Part shown: positions 53,962-63,689 of the stretch, piece after piece | Layout of the letters: each line of letters begins with the position of its first letter | Numbering within the stretch: the stretch's first letter is position 1 | NCBI GenBank assembly: GCA_000753455.2 | Contig: LM994670.1 | Coordinates: 51,074-115,073, forward strand | DNA length: 64,000 nucleotides | Direction of reading: 5' to 3' | Source: Clostridium jeddahitimonense | GTDB taxonomy: Bacteria > Bacillota > Clostridia > Clostridiales > Clostridiaceae | The notes under the pieces: model-generated | What the model was told of the DNA's origin: nothing | What the model saw: the letters and a program-made list of their open reading frames with translations, nothing else | The model's database searches: none | Translations under genes and position numbers: made by a program

Positions 53962-54703
53962 TAGCAATAATATACTTAGAAAAAAACAGATTCATATAGA
54001 GGGGAAATTAAGCTTTAGTATATCAGATGATGGAGAAGTAGTAAGTAATATACCGGAAAAGTTGATTAAAGAAAAAGAAGATATAGAAAGAAAAATAGTT
54101 GAAGCGAAAGAAGAATATAACAATATTTCTAAAAAGACTTCTTTAGAGATAGAAAAGATATTAAATGAGGCTAATATTGAAGCAAAAGATATAGAGAGAA
54201 AAGCTTATGAATTAGGATATGAGCAAGGATTAAAAAATGGGTATGAAGATGGATTTAAAGAAGCATATCAGAAAAATATAGATAAAGCAATTAAGGAAAG
54301 TAGAGCAATAAAAGATGAAGGATACAAAACTTTACTGCAAATAAGAAGTGAAGCAGCAGATTATATAAAAGAGAGTAAGAATAATATTTTACAGGTATCT
54401 ATAGAAATAGCAGAGCAGGTTCTTAGGGAAAAGTTTGAAGACACTGATACTATGAACAAGCTTTTAGAGAATGTAATAAAGGAATATAACTTAAAAAAAG
54501 ATATGGTAATAAAGATAAATCCGACATATATAAATCAATTACAAATTAGTGATATAAAAAATAAGCTTGATTTAACTCAGAGAGTATTTGTTATATGTGA
54601 TTCAGATATAGAAAAGGGAAATGTAGAAATAGAAACAGGTAGTGGAAAATTAATAGTAGGAATAGATGGGGTTTTAGAAAAGATAAGATCGGAACTATTA
54701 TAG
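53954..54703 (+). CDS. fliH: Flagellar assembly protein FliH
   Basis: 249 residues from TTG (MSNSNNILRKKQIHIEG). A charged coiled coil with glycine-spaced residues (AYELGYEQGLKNGYEDGFKEAYQKN) precedes the C-terminal ATPase-binding part. FliH regulates FliI. The TTG is nine bases after GGAGG and overlaps the fliG stop. Confidence 0.9.
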   Translation: MSNSNNILRKKQIHIEGKLSFSISDDGEVVSNIPEKLIKEKEDIERKIVEAKEEYNNISKKTSLEIEKILNEANIEAKDIERKAYELGYEQGLKNGYEDGFKEAYQKNIDKAIKESRAIKDEGYKTLLQIRSEAADYIKESKNNILQVSIEIAEQVLREKFEDTDTMNKLLENVIKEYNLKKDMVIKINPTYINQLQISDIKNKLDLTQRVFVICDSDIEKGNVEIETGSGKLIVGIDGVLEKIRSELL

Positions 54704-54713
54704 TGGAGGAAAT

Positions 54714-56021
54714 ATGATATCTATAGATTTTAATAAGGTGATTAAAAAGATTAATAATATAACTCCATATATATCAGAGGGGAAAGTTAAAAAAATTATT
54801 GGATTAACTGTTGAAGTTGAGGGATTAAAAACTTCGGTGGGAGAGTTATGTACAATATATAATCAGTTTAATAATCCAATAAGTTGTGAAGTAGTTGGAT
54901 TTAGAGAAAATGAAATTATATTAATGCCATTAGGTACATTAGTTGGAATAGGTCCAGGCTGTAGAGTGGTTGCTAGTGGAAATCCTTGTAGTGTTAGGTG
55001 CAGCGAGGAGCTTCTGGGTAAAGTAATAGACCCATTAGGGAATCCTATAGATGAATATAAGATAGAAGCAGGAGAGAGATACAGTTTATCTAATAAGCCG
55101 CCAGATCCTATGAAGCGTAAGAGAATTAAACATATAATGCCTACTGGAATAAAGGCAATTGATGGATTTATAACTTGTGGTGAAGGGCAAAGAATAGGGA
55201 TATTTGCAGGTAGTGGAGTAGGTAAAAGTACAACTTTAGGAATGATAGCAAGAGCAGCTGAAGCTGATGTTAATGTTATTGCATTGGTAGGTGAAAGAGG
55301 TAGAGAAGTTATGGACTTTATAGAAAGGGATTTAGGTCCAGAAGGTATGAAAAGATCTGTAGTAGTTTGTGCTACATCGGATAAACCACCATTAGTAAGA
55401 CTTAAGGGAGCGTTAACTGCAACTTCAATTGCTGAGTATTTTAGAGATCAAGGAAAAAAGGTAATACTAATGATGGATTCTGTAACTAGATTTGCGATGG
55501 CTCAAAGAGAAGTTGGACTTGCTATAGGAGAACCACCGGCACAGAAGGGGTATACTCCATCAGTATTTGCGGAATTACCTAAGCTTATGGAAAGAACAGG
55601 ACTTTCTGATAAAGGCTCAATAACTGCTTTTTATACAGTGCTAGTTGATGGAGATGATTTTAATGAACCAATTGCTGATGCTGTAAGAGGTATTCTTGAT
55701 GGACATATAGTTTTATCTAGGGCATTGGCACATAAGAATCATTATCCAGCTATAGATATTTCAAATAGTGTAAGTCGTCTTATGAATGATATATGTGAAG
55801 ACGAGCATAAAGAAGTAGCATCTTTTGCGAGAGATATAATTGCAACTTACAAAGAGGCTGAAGATTTAATAAACATTGGAGCTTACGAAAGAGGGTCAAA
55901 TAAAAAGATAGATATAGCTATAGATTATATCGATAAGGTGAATGAATTTTTAAAGCAAGGGATAAATGAAAAAAATACATTTGATGAAAATATAAGTAGC
56001 TTAAAAAATATATTTGCATAA
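54714..56021 (+). CDS. fliI: Flagellum-specific ATPase FliI
   Basis: 435 residues. Walker A GSGVGKST at 166-173, LVGERGREVMDFIE and ILMMDSVTRFAMAQREVGLAIGEPP regions are diagnostic of the type III export ATPase. It drives unfolding and release of export substrates at the base of the flagellum. Confidence 0.96.
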   Translation: MISIDFNKVIKKINNITPYISEGKVKKIIGLTVEVEGLKTSVGELCTIYNQFNNPISCEVVGFRENEIILMPLGTLVGIGPGCRVVASGNPCSVRCSEELLGKVIDPLGNPIDEYKIEAGERYSLSNKPPDPMKRKRIKHIMPTGIKAIDGFITCGEGQRIGIFAGSGVGKSTTLGMIARAAEADVNVIALVGERGREVMDFIERDLGPEGMKRSVVVCATSDKPPLVRLKGALTATSIAEYFRDQGKKVILMMDSVTRFAMAQREVGLAIGEPPAQKGYTPSVFAELPKLMERTGLSDKGSITAFYTVLVDGDDFNEPIADAVRGILDGHIVLSRALAHKNHYPAIDISNSVSRLMNDICEDEHKEVASFARDIIATYKEAEDLINIGAYERGSNKKIDIAIDYIDKVNEFLKQGINEKNTFDENISSLKNIFA

Positions 56022-56035
56022 GGAGAAGAGGTTAT

Positions 56036-56476
56036 ATGGAAAACTTCAAGTTTAGTCTTCAAAAGGTATTAGATATTAAGGTTAAAAATGAAGATGAAAG
56101 TAAAATAAACTATTCGAAAGCTCAGAATGAAAAAAGAGAAGTAGAAGAAAAGTTAAAAGGTCTAGAAGTTAGTTACGAAAAATATTCTGATTCAATAAAT
56201 ATTGAAAATATAGTAGAGAGAAAAATAACTTCAAACTATTTGAATTTTATATCAACAATGATTGATGAAACTAATGATGAATTAAACCAAAAAGAGGAAG
56301 TAGTAAATAAAGCAAGAGTTGATTTAATGAACAAACAAATTGAAAGAAAATCCTTAGAAAAACTCAAAGATAATAAATATATGATTCATAAAAAGAGTGA
56401 GGATCATAAGGAGCAAATTATAAATGATGAGTTTGGAATGTATGCGTACTTAAGAAATAAAAGTAGCGTAGGTTAG
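56036..56476 (+). CDS. fliJ: Flagellar export protein FliJ
   Basis: 146 residues of continuous coiled coil (MENFKFSLQKVLDIKVKNEDESKINYSKAQNEKREVEEKLKGLE), the FliJ type that acts as the stalk of the FliI ring. Located between fliI and fliK as expected. Confidence 0.9.
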   Translation: MENFKFSLQKVLDIKVKNEDESKINYSKAQNEKREVEEKLKGLEVSYEKYSDSINIENIVERKITSNYLNFISTMIDETNDELNQKEEVVNKARVDLMNKQIERKSLEKLKDNKYMIHKKSEDHKEQIINDEFGMYAYLRNKSSVG

Positions 56477-56489
56477 GAGCTGGATAAAT

Positions 56490-57674
56490 ATGAAGATAGA
56501 TATGTTATCAATGGCAATGAATAACTCAATTAATAATGATAACAAAATAGAAAAAAGCGAAACAGGATTCTCATCTATTTTAGAAAATGAAGTTGATAAT
56601 ATTTTTTCAAAAGATATTAAAGATGAAGAAGTAGAGATTAAAGATGAATTATTGCAAATTATATATTCATTAATAAGTAAATTAAATATCAATAATGATG
56701 TTGATAGTAAAAAAATAGAAGAGTTAGATTCAATTATAGAGAAAATAAATCCAGAAAGATTAAGTGAACTTAATACAAAATTAGATAAAGATAAAATAGC
56801 TACAGTATTAAATGATATTAATTTAAATAGTTCAGAGATAAAGCTTATAAATAATAAGTTAGAAGATATTATTAATAGAACAGTAGAGAGTGTTAGAAAA
56901 GAAATAAAAGATATACATAAAAATAGTTTATTAATTAAAGATAATAGCAATACTGAAATCAAGTTAATTGAAGATATTAAGAAGGGTTTAGAAAATAACT
57001 TAAATAAAGAAAGTAATGGCAGTACAGTTGAAAACTTAATAAATAATAATTTTAAGCAAATCCGATATGTAGAAGATAATTATTTAGACAAGGATAAAAA
57101 TATATTATTGAAAATTAGTGAAGGTAATAGTGATACTATATTACCTACTAAAGAGATAGAGTCTGGTGATAATAATTTAAATATCTTAAATAATATATCT
57201 AATTTAGAAAAAAATTTAATGGAAGACATTACTGATATAAAACCGGTAGAGATTAGAAGTGGTTATATAGTAGATGATATAGGACAAGCAATTAGATATC
57301 TAAAAAATAACGGGATTGAGGATTTAACTTTAAAGATAAATCCTAAGGAGTTAGGAGAATTAACTATAAGGTTAATAAAGAGTAAAGGGGAAAACAAAGT
57401 TATTATTACTTCATCAAGTAGTGAAACCTTTAAATTAATAAATGAGAATATCAAGGATGTAGAGAGTCATTTATTAAATTTAGATATTAAATTAAGTCAA
57501 GTATCGGTAGAAATTAAAAATTATGGTCATGGTGATTTTTCAGGTGATTTAAATCAACAGTTTAATAGAAATACTTCAAAAGAAGAAAGAAAAAATACAT
57601 TTACTAATGATAAAGATTCAGAAGAAGAAATAAATAAGGTATCTGAAGAGACAAATATCAATTTATTAATATAG
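56490..57674 (+). CDS. fliK: Flagellar hook-length control protein FliK
   Basis: 394 residues. The first 245 are low-complexity, N/D/E/K-rich; the C-terminal domain contains LTLKINPKELGELTIRLIKSKGENKVIITSSSSETFKLI, the Flg_hook motif. FliK measures hook length and switches export specificity. Poorly conserved N-terminus is normal. Confidence 0.9.
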   Translation: MKIDMLSMAMNNSINNDNKIEKSETGFSSILENEVDNIFSKDIKDEEVEIKDELLQIIYSLISKLNINNDVDSKKIEELDSIIEKINPERLSELNTKLDKDKIATVLNDINLNSSEIKLINNKLEDIINRTVESVRKEIKDIHKNSLLIKDNSNTEIKLIEDIKKGLENNLNKESNGSTVENLINNNFKQIRYVEDNYLDKDKNILLKISEGNSDTILPTKEIESGDNNLNILNNISNLEKNLMEDITDIKPVEIRSGYIVDDIGQAIRYLKNNGIEDLTLKINPKELGELTIRLIKSKGENKVIITSSSSETFKLINENIKDVESHLLNLDIKLSQVSVEIKNYGHGDFSGDLNQQFNRNTSKEERKNTFTNDKDSEEEINKVSEETNINLLI

Positions 57675-57683
57675 GAGGGGCAT

Positions 57684-58163
57684 ATGGAGATATCAAATAT
57701 AAAAAGCACAACGTATGGAAAAACAGAAAATGGAACTCCTATTGTGGAAGCAGGAAAGGAAACTGACAAAGATATATTTTTAAAGATGTTAGTAGGTCAA
57801 ATGGCTAACCAAGATCCTTTTAATCCTCAGGATCCAACACAATATATTACTCAATTAGCTCAGTTTTCTAGTCTAGAGCAAATGATGACTCTTAATGATT
57901 CAATGGAGTATTTAATAGGAGTAAATAATGGAGTTTTAGTTAATAGTGCATTACAAACAGCATCATCATTAATAGGAAAAAATGTTGAAGTATCATCTTT
58001 AGATGAGGATGGAAAGTATCAAGATTATTCAGGAAAGGTCCAAAGCGTAGCTGTAAAGGATGGAACTGTAGTTTTAGAACTAAAATTAGAAAATGGAGAA
58101 GTGAAAGAATTCGAATATTCAGAGCTTGTTAAAGTAAATGAAAGTAAAAATATAGAAGAGTAA
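57684..58163 (+). CDS. flgD: Hook scaffolding protein FlgD
   Basis: 159 residues, with DKDIFLKMLVGQMANQDPFNPQDPTQYITQLAQFSSLEQM, the conserved FlgD N-terminal domain. It caps the growing hook. AGGAGGGG precedes the ATG. Confidence 0.94.
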   Translation: MEISNIKSTTYGKTENGTPIVEAGKETDKDIFLKMLVGQMANQDPFNPQDPTQYITQLAQFSSLEQMMTLNDSMEYLIGVNNGVLVNSALQTASSLIGKNVEVSSLDEDGKYQDYSGKVQSVAVKDGTVVLELKLENGEVKEFEYSELVKVNESKNIEE

Positions 58164-58177
58164 AGGGGTAAGGAAAA

Positions 58178-58966
58178 ATGTTAAGATCAATGTATTCAGG
58201 AATAAGTGGAATGAAAGCTAATCAAGTAAAGATGGACATAGTAGGTAATAATGTAGCTAATGTTGGAACGACAGCATTTAAAAAATCCAGTGCAAGATTT
58301 TCAGATGCCTTAAATCAAAGTATGATATATGCAAGTGGAGCATCAGCTACAGTAGGTGGAGTAAATCCTGGACAAGTAGGGATTGGAACAAAAGTTATAG
58401 GAATAAATAAGTATATGACTCAAGGTTCATTACAACCAACTGGAAGACCATCAGATTTAGCTCTTGATGGAGATGGATTTTTTGTAATAGATTTAGGCGA
58501 TGGGGAGATTGGATATACGAGAGATGGGTCATTTAATATAGATACTGATGGTCAATTAGTAACAGCTGAAGGATATAGAGTGTTAAATTCAGATGGGGAT
58601 CCGATAACTATTGATTTATCTACATATATATCATTCACTGTGGGGAAAGATGGGGCTATTACAGGTATAGAGAAAGATGGTAATAAAGTAGAACTTGGAA
58701 CTATAAATGTAGCAACATTTCCAAATCCAGAAGGTTTAGAGATGATCGGTGGAAATATATACAAGGCAACAGTTGCTTCAGGAGATGTTGTAAATAACAG
58801 TGCAGTTTCGGGTTCGGTAATACAAGGAGCAATAGAAATGTCAAATGTAGATTTATCAGAGGAGTTTACGGATATGATAGTTACAACAAGAGCATTCCAA
58901 GCTTCAAGTAAGGTAATAACTACAAGTGATGAATTATTACAAGAAATAATAAATCTTAAGAGATAA
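58178..58966 (+). CDS. flgE: Flagellar hook protein FlgE
   Basis: 262 residues (MLRSMYSGISGMKANQVKMDIVGNNVANVGTTAFKKSSARFSDAL; C-terminus MSNVDLSEEFTDMIVTTRAFQASSKVITTSDELLQEIINLKR). The length matches the short Firmicutes hook protein rather than enteric FlgE. FlgG is the alternative, but the place after fliK-flgD points to the hook. Confidence 0.87.
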   Translation: MLRSMYSGISGMKANQVKMDIVGNNVANVGTTAFKKSSARFSDALNQSMIYASGASATVGGVNPGQVGIGTKVIGINKYMTQGSLQPTGRPSDLALDGDGFFVIDLGDGEIGYTRDGSFNIDTDGQLVTAEGYRVLNSDGDPITIDLSTYISFTVGKDGAITGIEKDGNKVELGTINVATFPNPEGLEMIGGNIYKATVASGDVVNNSAVSGSVIQGAIEMSNVDLSEEFTDMIVTTRAFQASSKVITTSDELLQEIINLKR

Positions 58967-58980
58967 ATAAGAGGTTAATT

Positions 58981-59796
58981 ATGAAGAAACAAGATATATT
59001 AACACCAGTTGGATTGTTATTAGGAATAAGCCTTATCATATTTGCAATATCAAGTGGTGAAGTTGGTTTAGGTGGTTTTTACGATGTAATGTCCATAATC
59101 ATAACTATTGGTGGTTCATTTTCTGCTTTACTTATAACATTTCCACTAGATGAAATGATAAATATTTTAAAGATGACTAAAAGTTTATTTACAACACCAG
59201 CTGTATCTAAAGTTGAAATGATAGACACTTTTAAAAATTTATCTATGAAATCTAGAAAAAATGGATTGCTTTCAATAGAAGATGATATAGAAGACATAGA
59301 AGATGATTTTTTAAGAACTGGGCTAGAATTAGTAGTAGATGGTGTTGAAACAGAATTAATAGTAGATATTTTAAATACTAATATTTCAGAAGTAGAAAAT
59401 AGATATAACAAAGGTGCAAAGATATTTAAAGCATGGGGTTCATTTGCACCAGCCTTTGGTATGATAGGTACATTAATTGGGTTAATAGAAATGTTGGCAC
59501 AGTTGGATAACCCAGACAATATAGCAAGTGGTATGGCAAAGGCTCTTATAACAACCTTCTACGGAGCATTGCTTGCAAATTTAGTTTTAAATCCTCTTGG
59601 GTTTAATCTTCAAAATAAGGGCGAAAAAGAAGTTGAGATAAGAGAAATGATATTAGTTGGTATCTTAAGTATAAAAAATGCTGAATCAACAAGAGTGTTA
59701 GAGGAGAAATTAGTAAGCTTTTTAACTGTAGAAGAAAAAGCCAAATATTTAAACGATGGAATATTAAATAAGAGGATGAATAAACATGCAGCGTAG
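58981..59796 (+). CDS. motA: Flagellar motor stator protein MotA
   Basis: 271 residues, four membrane segments, with the typical SFAPAFGMIGTLIGLIEMLAQLDNPDNIASGMAKALITTFYGALLANLVLNPL C-terminal pair. Ion-conducting stator. Overlaps motB by 11 bases. Confidence 0.95.
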   Translation: MKKQDILTPVGLLLGISLIIFAISSGEVGLGGFYDVMSIIITIGGSFSALLITFPLDEMINILKMTKSLFTTPAVSKVEMIDTFKNLSMKSRKNGLLSIEDDIEDIEDDFLRTGLELVVDGVETELIVDILNTNISEVENRYNKGAKIFKAWGSFAPAFGMIGTLIGLIEMLAQLDNPDNIASGMAKALITTFYGALLANLVLNPLGFNLQNKGEKEVEIREMILVGILSIKNAESTRVLEEKLVSFLTVEEKAKYLNDGILNKRMNKHAA

Positions 59797-60490
59797 AAGA
59801 AGAAAGCAAGATGATATTAATACAAATGCATGGATGGATACTTACGCAGATACCATAACATTATTGCTAACATTTTTTATACTATTATATTCATTTTCTA
59901 CTATTGATAATGAAAAGTTAAAACAAATTGCATCATCACTTAAGGGGCAGGTAAGTGGAACTCCAATGGTTGTTGAACCAATAGGAGATGAAGTGGAAAT
60001 TTTAGAGCCTGGAGTAGGTAGTAAAAATCCATACGATATATTAGTTGAAAAAGTAACTACGATTATTGAAGAAAATGGATTAAGTGACGTTATAACAATA
60101 AGGGAAGAAGATGCAGGAGTAATTCTTCAATTAGGAAATAGTATACTGTTTGATTCATCTAAAGCTATATTGAAAAGTGAGAGCTTTGAAGCTCTTGATG
60201 TAATAAGCAGTATAATACCACAGATTGATAATGAAATTATGGTGCAAGGACATACAGACAATAGACCTATAAATTCTTATGTATATCCATCTAACTGGGA
60301 GCTATCTACTGCTAGAGCAGTTGCTGTAGTTAAGTACTTTATTAATGAAAAAGGGCTTGATCCTGCTAGATTTTCAGCGACAGGGTATGGAGAAAATAGA
60401 CCTTTAGTAGAAAATACATCAAGTGCAAATATGGAGATAAATAGAAGAGTTGATATATTAATAGTTCAACAAAAGGAGACTACAGAGTAG
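59786..60490 (+). CDS. motB: Flagellar motor stator protein MotB
   Basis: 234 residues. One membrane helix with the ion-binding D22 (WMDTYADTITLLLTFFILLYSF), a plug region, and an OmpA-like peptidoglycan-binding domain (VQGHTDNRPINSYVYPSNWELSTARA; ENRRVDI-type ending). Anchors the stator to the wall. Coupled to motA. Confidence 0.95.
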   Translation: MQRRRRKQDDINTNAWMDTYADTITLLLTFFILLYSFSTIDNEKLKQIASSLKGQVSGTPMVVEPIGDEVEILEPGVGSKNPYDILVEKVTTIIEENGLSDVITIREEDAGVILQLGNSILFDSSKAILKSESFEALDVISSIIPQIDNEIMVQGHTDNRPINSYVYPSNWELSTARAVAVVKYFINEKGLDPARFSATGYGENRPLVENTSSANMEINRRVDILIVQQKETTE

Positions 60491-60493
60491 ATA

Positions 60494-60895
60494 ATGGATA
60501 AAACACTTATAGAATACTGGATTAACATAATTATAATAGTACCGATTATAGTTTCTTTAATAATAATTTCGCTAAGACTTAGTAGAAAGAGTATAGAAAC
60601 GTTAAATATAGGTTCATATACTCAGGTTATTGAAAGATTTAATATGACTAAAGATACGACATTATATGTAATAAGAACAGGAAAAACAGGATGTGTATTA
60701 GTATCTTCAGCTCATCACACGGAAGTAATTAAAGAATTAAGTGAAGAAGATGTTAATGAAATTATTAATGCTAAAAAAGAGAAAAGAGCTTCTATAAGTT
60801 TATCAGCAGTATCTGAGATAAATTTTAAAGAAATATTAAATAACAACTTTAAAGGAAAAAGAAAAGATGGATATAATAAGCGAAATTTTATCTAA
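60494..60895 (+). CDS. fliO: Flagellar biosynthesis protein FliO
   Basis: 133 residues. One membrane segment near 9-27 then a cytoplasmic region with the FliO pattern SYTQVIERFNMTKDTTLYVIRTGKTGCVLVSSAHHTEVIKEL. FliO assists FliP assembly. FliL, often at this position in clostridia, is not present. The gene overlaps fliP. Confidence 0.8.
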   Translation: MDKTLIEYWINIIIIVPIIVSLIIISLRLSRKSIETLNIGSYTQVIERFNMTKDTTLYVIRTGKTGCVLVSSAHHTEVIKELSEEDVNEIINAKKEKRASISLSAVSEINFKEILNNNFKGKRKDGYNKRNFI

Positions 60896-61529
60896 TACAG
60901 AATTAACTTCAAGTATGCAGATGTTATTCTTTATGACTATTCTTATGCTATTGCCAACGATACTAATTATGATGACAAGCTTTGTAAGAATAATAATTAC
61001 ATTTTCATTTATAAAGTCTGCATTAGGGGCTCAACAAACAATACCTAATACTATATTAATTGGATTAGCTTTGTGTATGACCATGTTTATTATGAGTCCT
61101 GTTGTAGAAAAAATAAATCTAAACTCTATACAGCCTTATATGGGTGAAGAAATAAATGATGAACAAGCTTATGAAGAGTTAAAAAAACCAATAGTAGAGT
61201 TTTTACTTAAGAATACAAGAGAAAAAGATTTAGAGTTATTTGTAAACAACTCATCAATCAAAGGTGAAAATATAGATAGAGAAGAGTTACCACTTAATAT
61301 AATAGTGCCAGCATTTGCAATAAGTGAGTTAAAAACAGCCTTTCAAATAGGTTTTATAATTTATATACCATTTTTAGTTGTAGATCTTATAGTATCTAGT
61401 ACTTTAATGTCTATGGGAATGTTTATGCTTCCACCTGCAATGATTTCATTACCATTTAAATTGCTTTTATTCGTAATGGTTGATGGATGGAACTTATTAG
61501 TTAAGTCCCTAATTGAGAGTTTTATATGA
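60867..61529 (+). CDS. fliP: Flagellar export gate protein FliP
   Basis: 220 residues (MFFMTILMLLPTILIMMTSFVRIIITFSFIKSALGAQQTIPNTILIGLAL), four membrane segments and C-terminal IPFLVVDLIVSSTLMSMGMFMLPPAMISLPFKLLLFVMVDGW. Core of the export gate. It starts inside fliO. Confidence 0.95.
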   Translation: MDIISEILSNTELTSSMQMLFFMTILMLLPTILIMMTSFVRIIITFSFIKSALGAQQTIPNTILIGLALCMTMFIMSPVVEKINLNSIQPYMGEEINDEQAYEELKKPIVEFLLKNTREKDLELFVNNSSIKGENIDREELPLNIIVPAFAISELKTAFQIGFIIYIPFLVVDLIVSSTLMSMGMFMLPPAMISLPFKLLLFVMVDGWNLLVKSLIESFI

Positions 61530-61541
61530 TAGGAGAAAAAT

Positions 61542-61811
61542 ATGAGTGAAATAATGATAATGACAATAGTTAAAAAAGCATTAGTAGCAGGAATAATGGT
61601 AGCAGGTCCGATACTCCTTATATCGTTAATAGTTGGACTAGTAATAAGTATCTTTCAAGCTACAACGCAAATTCAAGAACAAACTTTGACCTTCGTACCT
61701 AAACTAGTAACTATAATTTTAGTTTTAGTTTTATGTGGACCATGGATGTTAAATAAATTAGTTATGCTTACGACAGAGTTATTTAATATGATATCATCAA
61801 TAGCTAAATAA
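61542..61811 (+). CDS. fliQ: Flagellar export gate protein FliQ
   Basis: 89 residues, two membrane helices (ALVAGIMVAGPILLISLIVGLVISIFQATTQIQEQTLTFVPK), typical FliQ. Follows fliP by 12 bases. Confidence 0.95.
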   Translation: MSEIMIMTIVKKALVAGIMVAGPILLISLIVGLVISIFQATTQIQEQTLTFVPKLVTIILVLVLCGPWMLNKLVMLTTELFNMISSIAK

Positions 61812-61813
61812 TT

Positions 61814-62578
61814 ATGATAATATATGTATTTTTTAGGCTAACAGCGTTCTTTATAGCTACTAATATAATATTTCCGAACGGAACACCTAAATTGTTTAAG
61901 GTTGCATTTTCACTTTTCTTATCAATAGCAATAGGAATTAACGTAGACGTAAATATAGAAATAAACAACTTTTATGAACTGATAAGATGTACTGCTATTG
62001 AAACAGCTAATGGATTAGTATTAGGGTATATAGTTAATATATGTTTTTATACATTGAAGATGGCGGGTAAGTTAATAGATAACCAATTAGGATTATCTAT
62101 GGCAAGTACATATGACCCTAATACTCAAAGTCAATCAACTATAATTGAAAACTTAATGTACTTTGTAGGAATTGTAATATTTTTTGTGGTAGATGCCCAT
62201 CATATTTTGATTGATTCTATACAAAAAAGCTTTAACTTAATACCTATAGGATACTCTATATTAGAAAATAATCTAAGTTATATAATACATGTATTTACAC
62301 AGTATTTTATTATAGGAATAAAGCTGGCAATACCAGTAATAATTGTATTAATATTAACTGATTTAATAACAGGAATAATATCAAGAAGTATTTCAGGCTT
62401 AAATGTAATGATTATAGGAATGCCATTAAAGATGTTGGTAGGAATAATATTTTTAATGAGCGCATTGCCTTTTATTTTAAATCAAATACAGGATATGTTT
62501 AAGGGATTAATAGATGTGTTAGAAGGAACATTAGCATATAGTGGTCCAATTATAAATTTAATAAGTGAATTAATTTAA
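61814..62578 (+). CDS. fliR: Flagellar export gate protein FliR
   Basis: 254 residues with about six membrane segments (ETANGLVLGYIVNICFYTLKMAGKLIDNQLGLSMASTYDPNTQSQS). Separate from flhB here; in several clostridia the two are fused. Starts two bases after fliQ. Confidence 0.94.
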   Translation: MIIYVFFRLTAFFIATNIIFPNGTPKLFKVAFSLFLSIAIGINVDVNIEINNFYELIRCTAIETANGLVLGYIVNICFYTLKMAGKLIDNQLGLSMASTYDPNTQSQSTIIENLMYFVGIVIFFVVDAHHILIDSIQKSFNLIPIGYSILENNLSYIIHVFTQYFIIGIKLAIPVIIVLILTDLITGIISRSISGLNVMIIGMPLKMLVGIIFLMSALPFILNQIQDMFKGLIDVLEGTLAYSGPIINLISELI

Positions 62579-62610
62579 AACACATAAATATAAATTTAGG
62601 GGGAGATACT

Positions 62611-63678
62611 TTGTCTGCATCAGATAAGACAGAACAACCTACCGCCAAAAGGAAAAAAGATGAGCGTAAAAAAGGTAATATAGCAAAAAGTAAGGAAGTC
62701 TCAAATGCTTTTACTTTAATAGGTGCTGTAGGTTGCATTTACATAATGCTTAATAGTTCAATAAAACAATTAAAAATAATTATCTCCTCGTCTTTAACCA
62801 TGAACTTTAATACTGATATAACTAATGGAATGGGACATTCTTTACTAGTTGATGGATTGTTTAATTATGCCAAAATATTTATACCTATAGGTGTTGTAAT
62901 TATGATGCTAGGAGTTATATCGAATGTAGCACAAACAGGATTTTTATTTAGTAAAGAAGCAATAAAACCTAAGTTTTCAAAGTTAAACCCTATAAGTGGA
63001 TTTAAAAATATATTTTCACAAAAAGCAGCGGTATCGGCAATAAAAAACACTATTTTATTAATAGTTCTTGGATATATAGGATATTCATTCATTTCAAAAA
63101 AATATATAGATATTTTGAAGTTGGGAGATATTTATTTTCCATATTTAATTTATTCAATAATTGAAATAGTAAAAGAACTATTTAGTATAGCAATACTTAT
63201 AGCAATAGTTATTGGTGCTATAGATTTTGCTTACCAATTATATTCTCATAAGAAAAACTTGAAAATGACTAAGCAAGAAGTGAAGGAAGAATATAAACAG
63301 TCAGAAGGGGACCCTCTTGTAAAGTCTCAAATTAGACAAAGGCAGAGACAGATGTCTAGTCAGAGAATGATTCAAAATGCAAGAGAAGCAACTGTGATAA
63401 TAACAAATCCAACTCATATATCAATAGCTATTAAGTATGAAAGGGATGTAGATTCAGCCCCTACGGTAATTGCAAAAGGAGCTGATGTTTTGGCTATGAA
63501 GATAAGAGAGATAGCTAAAGAAAATGATATTCCTATAATAGAGAACATACCGTTAGCAAGACTTATGTATAGAGAAGTAGATGTGGATCAGGAAGTTCCA
63601 GCAGATATGTATGAGGCAGTAGCTCAAGTTTTAGTTGCTGTATATAAAATAAAAAATAGATATAAAAAGAATAAATAG
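62611..63678 (+). CDS. flhB: Flagellar export switch protein FlhB
   Basis: 355 residues from TTG (MSASDKTEQPTAKRKKDERKKGNIAKSKEVSNAF). Four membrane segments, then the cytoplasmic domain with self-cleaving NPTH at 266-269. It sets export specificity with FliK. GGGGGAGA precedes the TTG. Confidence 0.94.
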   Translation: MSASDKTEQPTAKRKKDERKKGNIAKSKEVSNAFTLIGAVGCIYIMLNSSIKQLKIIISSSLTMNFNTDITNGMGHSLLVDGLFNYAKIFIPIGVVIMMLGVISNVAQTGFLFSKEAIKPKFSKLNPISGFKNIFSQKAAVSAIKNTILLIVLGYIGYSFISKKYIDILKLGDIYFPYLIYSIIEIVKELFSIAILIAIVIGAIDFAYQLYSHKKNLKMTKQEVKEEYKQSEGDPLVKSQIRQRQRQMSSQRMIQNAREATVIITNPTHISIAIKYERDVDSAPTVIAKGADVLAMKIREIAKENDIPIIENIPLARLMYREVDVDQEVPADMYEAVAQVLVAVYKIKNRYKKNK

Positions 63679-63689
63679 AGAGGTTATAA

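Noticed and set aside
56450-56962. 170-codon minus-strand frame across fliJ/fliK
   Set aside because: Antisense to the A-rich, low-complexity part of fliK; its length follows from codon bias rather than coding.
60494-60895. The gene after motB as fliL
   Set aside because: One membrane segment followed by a short beta-rich cytoplasmic domain next to fliP fits FliO; FliL features are not seen.
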